DNA from: Anaerolineae bacterium
Lineage (GTDB): Bacteria > Chloroflexota > Anaerolineae > DUEN01
NCBI GenBank assembly: GCA_021159845.1
Contig: JAGHDS010000157.1
Location: 1-5,894, forward strand
Length of the DNA: 5,894 nucleotides
Reading direction: 5' to 3'
Shown: in pieces, positions 3,926 through 5,894 of the stretch
How positions within the stretch are numbered: position 1 is the stretch's first letter
Layout of the letters: every line of letters starts with the position of its first letter
The notes under the pieces: model-generated
The model's input: the letters and a program-made list of their open reading frames with translations, nothing else
What the model was told of the DNA's origin: nothing
The model's database searches: none
Made by a program: the position numbers and the translations under genes

Positions 3926-5894
3926 CAAGACGATCCACCGCCAGGCCCACCATTGCACTTAAAGGCCTCGCCAGCGGGATGGACGACGCACCAGATATTC
4001 ACGCTGACCTGGAAGCTGGCACCTGAAGACCAGGATGTCGTCGGCGCCTGGTACCGCCTGGACACCCCGCCGACGACCGTAGACGACGGCACGTATGTCA
4101 CCACCACGAACATGATCACCAATGTAGGCCCCGTCCCTAACGGCGCCCACACAGTGTATGTCTGGCTGCGCGACGCGGCCGGGCACGCCGATCCAACGCA
4201 CACAGCCACGACGACACTCCACGTGGACATCGTGCCACCGGCCCCACCGGCGGACCTGACCATCAACCCGGCCGGCTGGACGAACGCGGAGACTTTCCGG
4301 CTGGACTGGACACCTCCAGCCGATGACTCCGGGATCGCGGGAGCGTGGGTGCGCTGGGACACACCACCCACCGCCCCGAATGACGGCACGTTCTTCCCTG
4401 GGCAAGACCATCTGGACGGCCTACACATCCCGAACGATGGAGAGCGCACCGTGTACGTCTGGCTCCAGGATGTGGCGGGAAATGCCGACCAGACGCAATA
4501 CGCCACGGTGACCGCGCAAGTGGACCGAACTCCGCCGGCTCCTCCCTTCAACCTGGTGTCACTGCCCGACGGCTGGACGAACCGCAACAGCTTCACCGAG
4601 ACGTGGACCAACCCGGCCGACCTCTCCGGCGTGACAGGCGCGTACTATAAGCTGAACGCTGAGCCGATTGCCCCGGAGGATGGCATCCCAACCCAGCGGC
4701 CGGACCAGGCATCAGACATTCAGGTGCCCGGCGACGGCCGACACACGATCTATGTATGGCTACGCGACGCGGCGGGTAACGTAGATCACCGGGCGCGTAA
4801 TGTCGAGGTGAATGCCTTCTGGTACGACGGCACACCGCCGATTAGCCAGGTGACGCTCCACGGCATACAGGGGGCTGCGGGCTGGTACACCACCCCGGTT
4901 CACGCAGAGATCACAGCGACGGATGGCAACCCGGCCACCAGCTCCGGCGTGGATGCCATCTACCACAAGCTGGACGACAGCTCATGGCTCACAGACACGG
5001 CCGTGGACATCGCTGACGATGGGATACATACCCTGAACGTGTACGCGCGCGATATAGCTGGGAATGTGGAGGCTACGCGCACATTCACAATCGCAGTGGA
5101 CACACACCCCCCCACGACATCGTACACGCTCACGGGCACCCTGAGCCCGTCGGGATGGTACACCGGCTCGGATACCGTCCTGGAGTTCGCTGTGGCAGAC
5201 GACGGCTCGGGGCCGGGCGACGTCCGTTACACGCTGGACGGTGGGGCGTGGCAAACCGGGAACCGCATCGAATTCGATAAGGACGGCCTACACGTCGTCC
5301 GATTCCGCGGGCAAGATGTGGCAGGCAACCTGGAGCCGGAGCACACGATCACCGTCCCGGTGGACGCCCACCCGCCTACAACCGCTTACATACTGGAGGG
5401 CAAACGAGGGGACGATGACTGGTTCGTCTCCCCGATCACGGTTACACTCGTGCCGACGGACACGGGGTCGGGCGTGAAGAACACGTTTTACCGAATTGAC
5501 GATGGGGAGTGGCGAGAGGGAACCATCTTCACAGTTGATGGTGAGGGGGAGCGAACCCTTTCCTTCTACTCCGTGGACGCGGCGGGGAACATCGAGGTGA
5601 GCTACCCTGTGCTCCTTCACATCGACACTCAACCTCCCGCGCCACCTCAGGCGGTCCAGGTTACCCCATCCCACTGGTCGAATCGGAACGCCTTCACGGT
5701 GACGTGGGCAACGCCGACTGATCTATCCGGCATCGCCGGCCTGTACTACAAGATCGGAGATGTGCCCGTCGCCCCCACCGATGGACATTTCATCTCCAAC
5801 ACGTTCATGATCGCCGGGCTGCGCGCGCCCGACGAAGGCGAGTACCCACTCTACCTCTGGCTGCGCGACGGGGCAGGCAATGTAGACCATCAGC
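3788..5894 (+). CDS. Large exported protein with tandem Ig-like repeats, 3'-truncated by the window edge
   Basis: The frame is open for 702 codons and runs off the right edge. Residues 1-22 are basic, 23-41 are a hydrophobic core, and AQA at 44-46 is a good signal-peptidase site. The protein is thus secreted, or anchored if not cleaved. A Pro-rich hinge (about 50-55) leads into seven repeats of about 85-97 residues. Type A (from 53, 151, 250 and 616) has PPAPP at its start, GWTN, an SGIAG/YYK strand, PxxPxDG and a final YVWLRDAAGNxD. Type B (from 350, 441 and 529) has PPTT, GWYT, SGV, YxxDxGxW and a final DxAGNxE, resembling OmpL47-type or similar bacterial Ig-like domains. No cysteine occurs in the visible part and no membrane helix follows the signal. 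It may be the sensor of the preceding regulator or an envelope or surface protein. The repeat fold is inferred from pattern and the function is unknown. Confidence 0.93.
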   Translation, partial: MSRITNWKMHTLRLTITRPLPRWLMMLLTTAALIAGLGWLASQAQAQDDPPPGPPLHLKASPAGWTTHQIFTLTWKLAPEDQDVVGAWYRLDTPPTTVDDGTYVTTTNMITNVGPVPNGAHTVYVWLRDAAGHADPTHTATTTLHVDIVPPAPPADLTINPAGWTNAETFRLDWTPPADDSGIAGAWVRWDTPPTAPNDGTFFPGQDHLDGLHIPNDGERTVYVWLQDVAGNADQTQYATVTAQVDRTPPAPPFNLVSLPDGWTNRNSFTETWTNPADLSGVTGAYYKLNAEPIAPEDGIPTQRPDQASDIQVPGDGRHTIYVWLRDAAGNVDHRARNVEVNAFWYDGTPPISQVTLHGIQGAAGWYTTPVHAEITATDGNPATSSGVDAIYHKLDDSSWLTDTAVDIADDGIHTLNVYARDIAGNVEATRTFTIAVDTHPPTTSYTLTGTLSPSGWYTGSDTVLEFAVADDGSGPGDVRYTLDGGAWQTGNRIEFDKDGLHVVRFRGQDVAGNLEPEHTITVPVDAHPPTTAYILEGKRGDDDWFVSPITVTLVPTDTGSGVKNTFYRIDDGEWREGTIFTVDGEGERTLSFYSVDAAGNIEVSYPVLLHIDTQPPAPPQAVQVTPSHWSNRNAFTVTWATPTDLSGIAGLYYKIGDVPVAPTDGHFISNTFMIAGLRAPDEGEYPLYLWLRDGAGNVDHQ
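3944..4831 (+). repeat. Type A Ig-like repeats A1-A3 (protein-level tandem repeats)
   Basis: The three units are near 3944-4228, 4238-4525 and 4535-4831. Each begins with a Pro-rich linker plus GWT, has a central tripartite stretch with W(or Y)xxLD...PPT or YYKLN, and ends in a YVWLRD-like strand with AGN or AGH and D. The units have drifted at DNA level (for example TATGTCTGGCTG, TACGTCTGGCTC, TATGTATGGCTA), so they are old duplications under protein-level constraint. A3 ends atypically with FWYDGTPP instead of a VDxxPP linker. Confidence 0.85.
4835..5626 (+). repeat. Type B Ig-like repeats B1-B3 (protein-level tandem repeats)
   Basis: The units are near 4835-5101, 5108-5365 and 5372-5626, each 85-89 residues and shorter than type A. 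Shared marks are PPTT or PPIS, GWYT (DWFV in B3), an acidic D-x-SG turn, a YxLD/YRIDDG strand followed by Trp, a DG(I/L)HT-like turn (EGERT in B3), a DxAGN(V/L/I)E strand, and VDxxPP linkers. The pattern matches OmpL47-like Ig or beta-sandwich domains often seen on surface proteins. Confidence 0.85.
5633..5894 (+). repeat. Type A Ig-like repeat A4, incomplete at the window edge
   Basis: After the three B units the type A pattern returns: PPAPP, HWSNRNAF, DLSGIAGLYYK, PVAPTDG and LYLWLRDGAGNVDH. It is closest to A3 by eye (NRN-x-F, DLSG, YYK, AGNVDH shared). This suggests that a block ending in A3 was copied, or that the A and B order continues past the edge. Confidence 0.85.

Noticed and set aside
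3646..4611. Long antisense open frame (321 codons) opposite the Ig-repeat gene
   Set aside because: It mirrors the sense repeats (recurring YTV and SAxP patterns), has no recognisable domain or ribosome site, and overlaps a clear coding gene including the regulator's end.
3944..5894. Nucleotide-level tandem repeats suggesting recent phase-variable expansion
   Set aside because: The units differ substantially at DNA level and in length, so the similarity is at protein level only and no slippage tract is visible.

Overview
The window looks like chromosomal DNA from a GC-rich bacterium with a Gram-positive-like or monoderm-like gene style. My best guess is Chloroflexota (Anaerolineae-like). This rests on the look of the MurJ, response-regulator and Ig-repeat proteins and is inference, not a database result. 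No rRNA, tRNA, CRISPR array or intact mobile element is visible.

Layout, left to right. (1) The 3' three-quarters of murJ (lipid II flippase) runs rightward from the left edge to 1229. (2) A leftward pair converges on it tail to tail with only 2 bp between stop codons: a polytopic membrane protein of the DUF3307 type (1232-1963) and, upstream of it, an AAG/MPG-type 3-methyladenine DNA glycosylase (2018-2710). (3) A divergent AT-rich control region (about 2711-3007) holds three tandem 8-bp imperfect repeats and a very good extended -10 promoter for the rightward gene. (4) An OmpR/PhoB-family response regulator (3008-3694) follows. Its start is placed downstream of that promoter, not at the first in-frame ATG at 2891. 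(5) After a 93-bp gap with a strong 11-bp hairpin comes a large exported protein (3788 to beyond the right edge). It has a signal peptide or anchor and at least seven Ig-like repeats in the order A-A-A-B-B-B-A.

How the genes may work together. MurJ serves cell-wall synthesis and the glycosylase serves base-excision repair; I see no functional link between them. The most interesting unit is the response regulator with the long Ig-repeat protein behind it. No histidine kinase gene lies in the window, and the kinase normally follows the regulator. The repeat protein may therefore be the extracellular sensor half of a kinase whose membrane and catalytic parts lie past the right edge, or else a surface protein that the regulator controls. 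The 93-bp spacer could form two mutually exclusive RNA pairings, one of which covers the Shine-Dalgarno sequence of the repeat protein.
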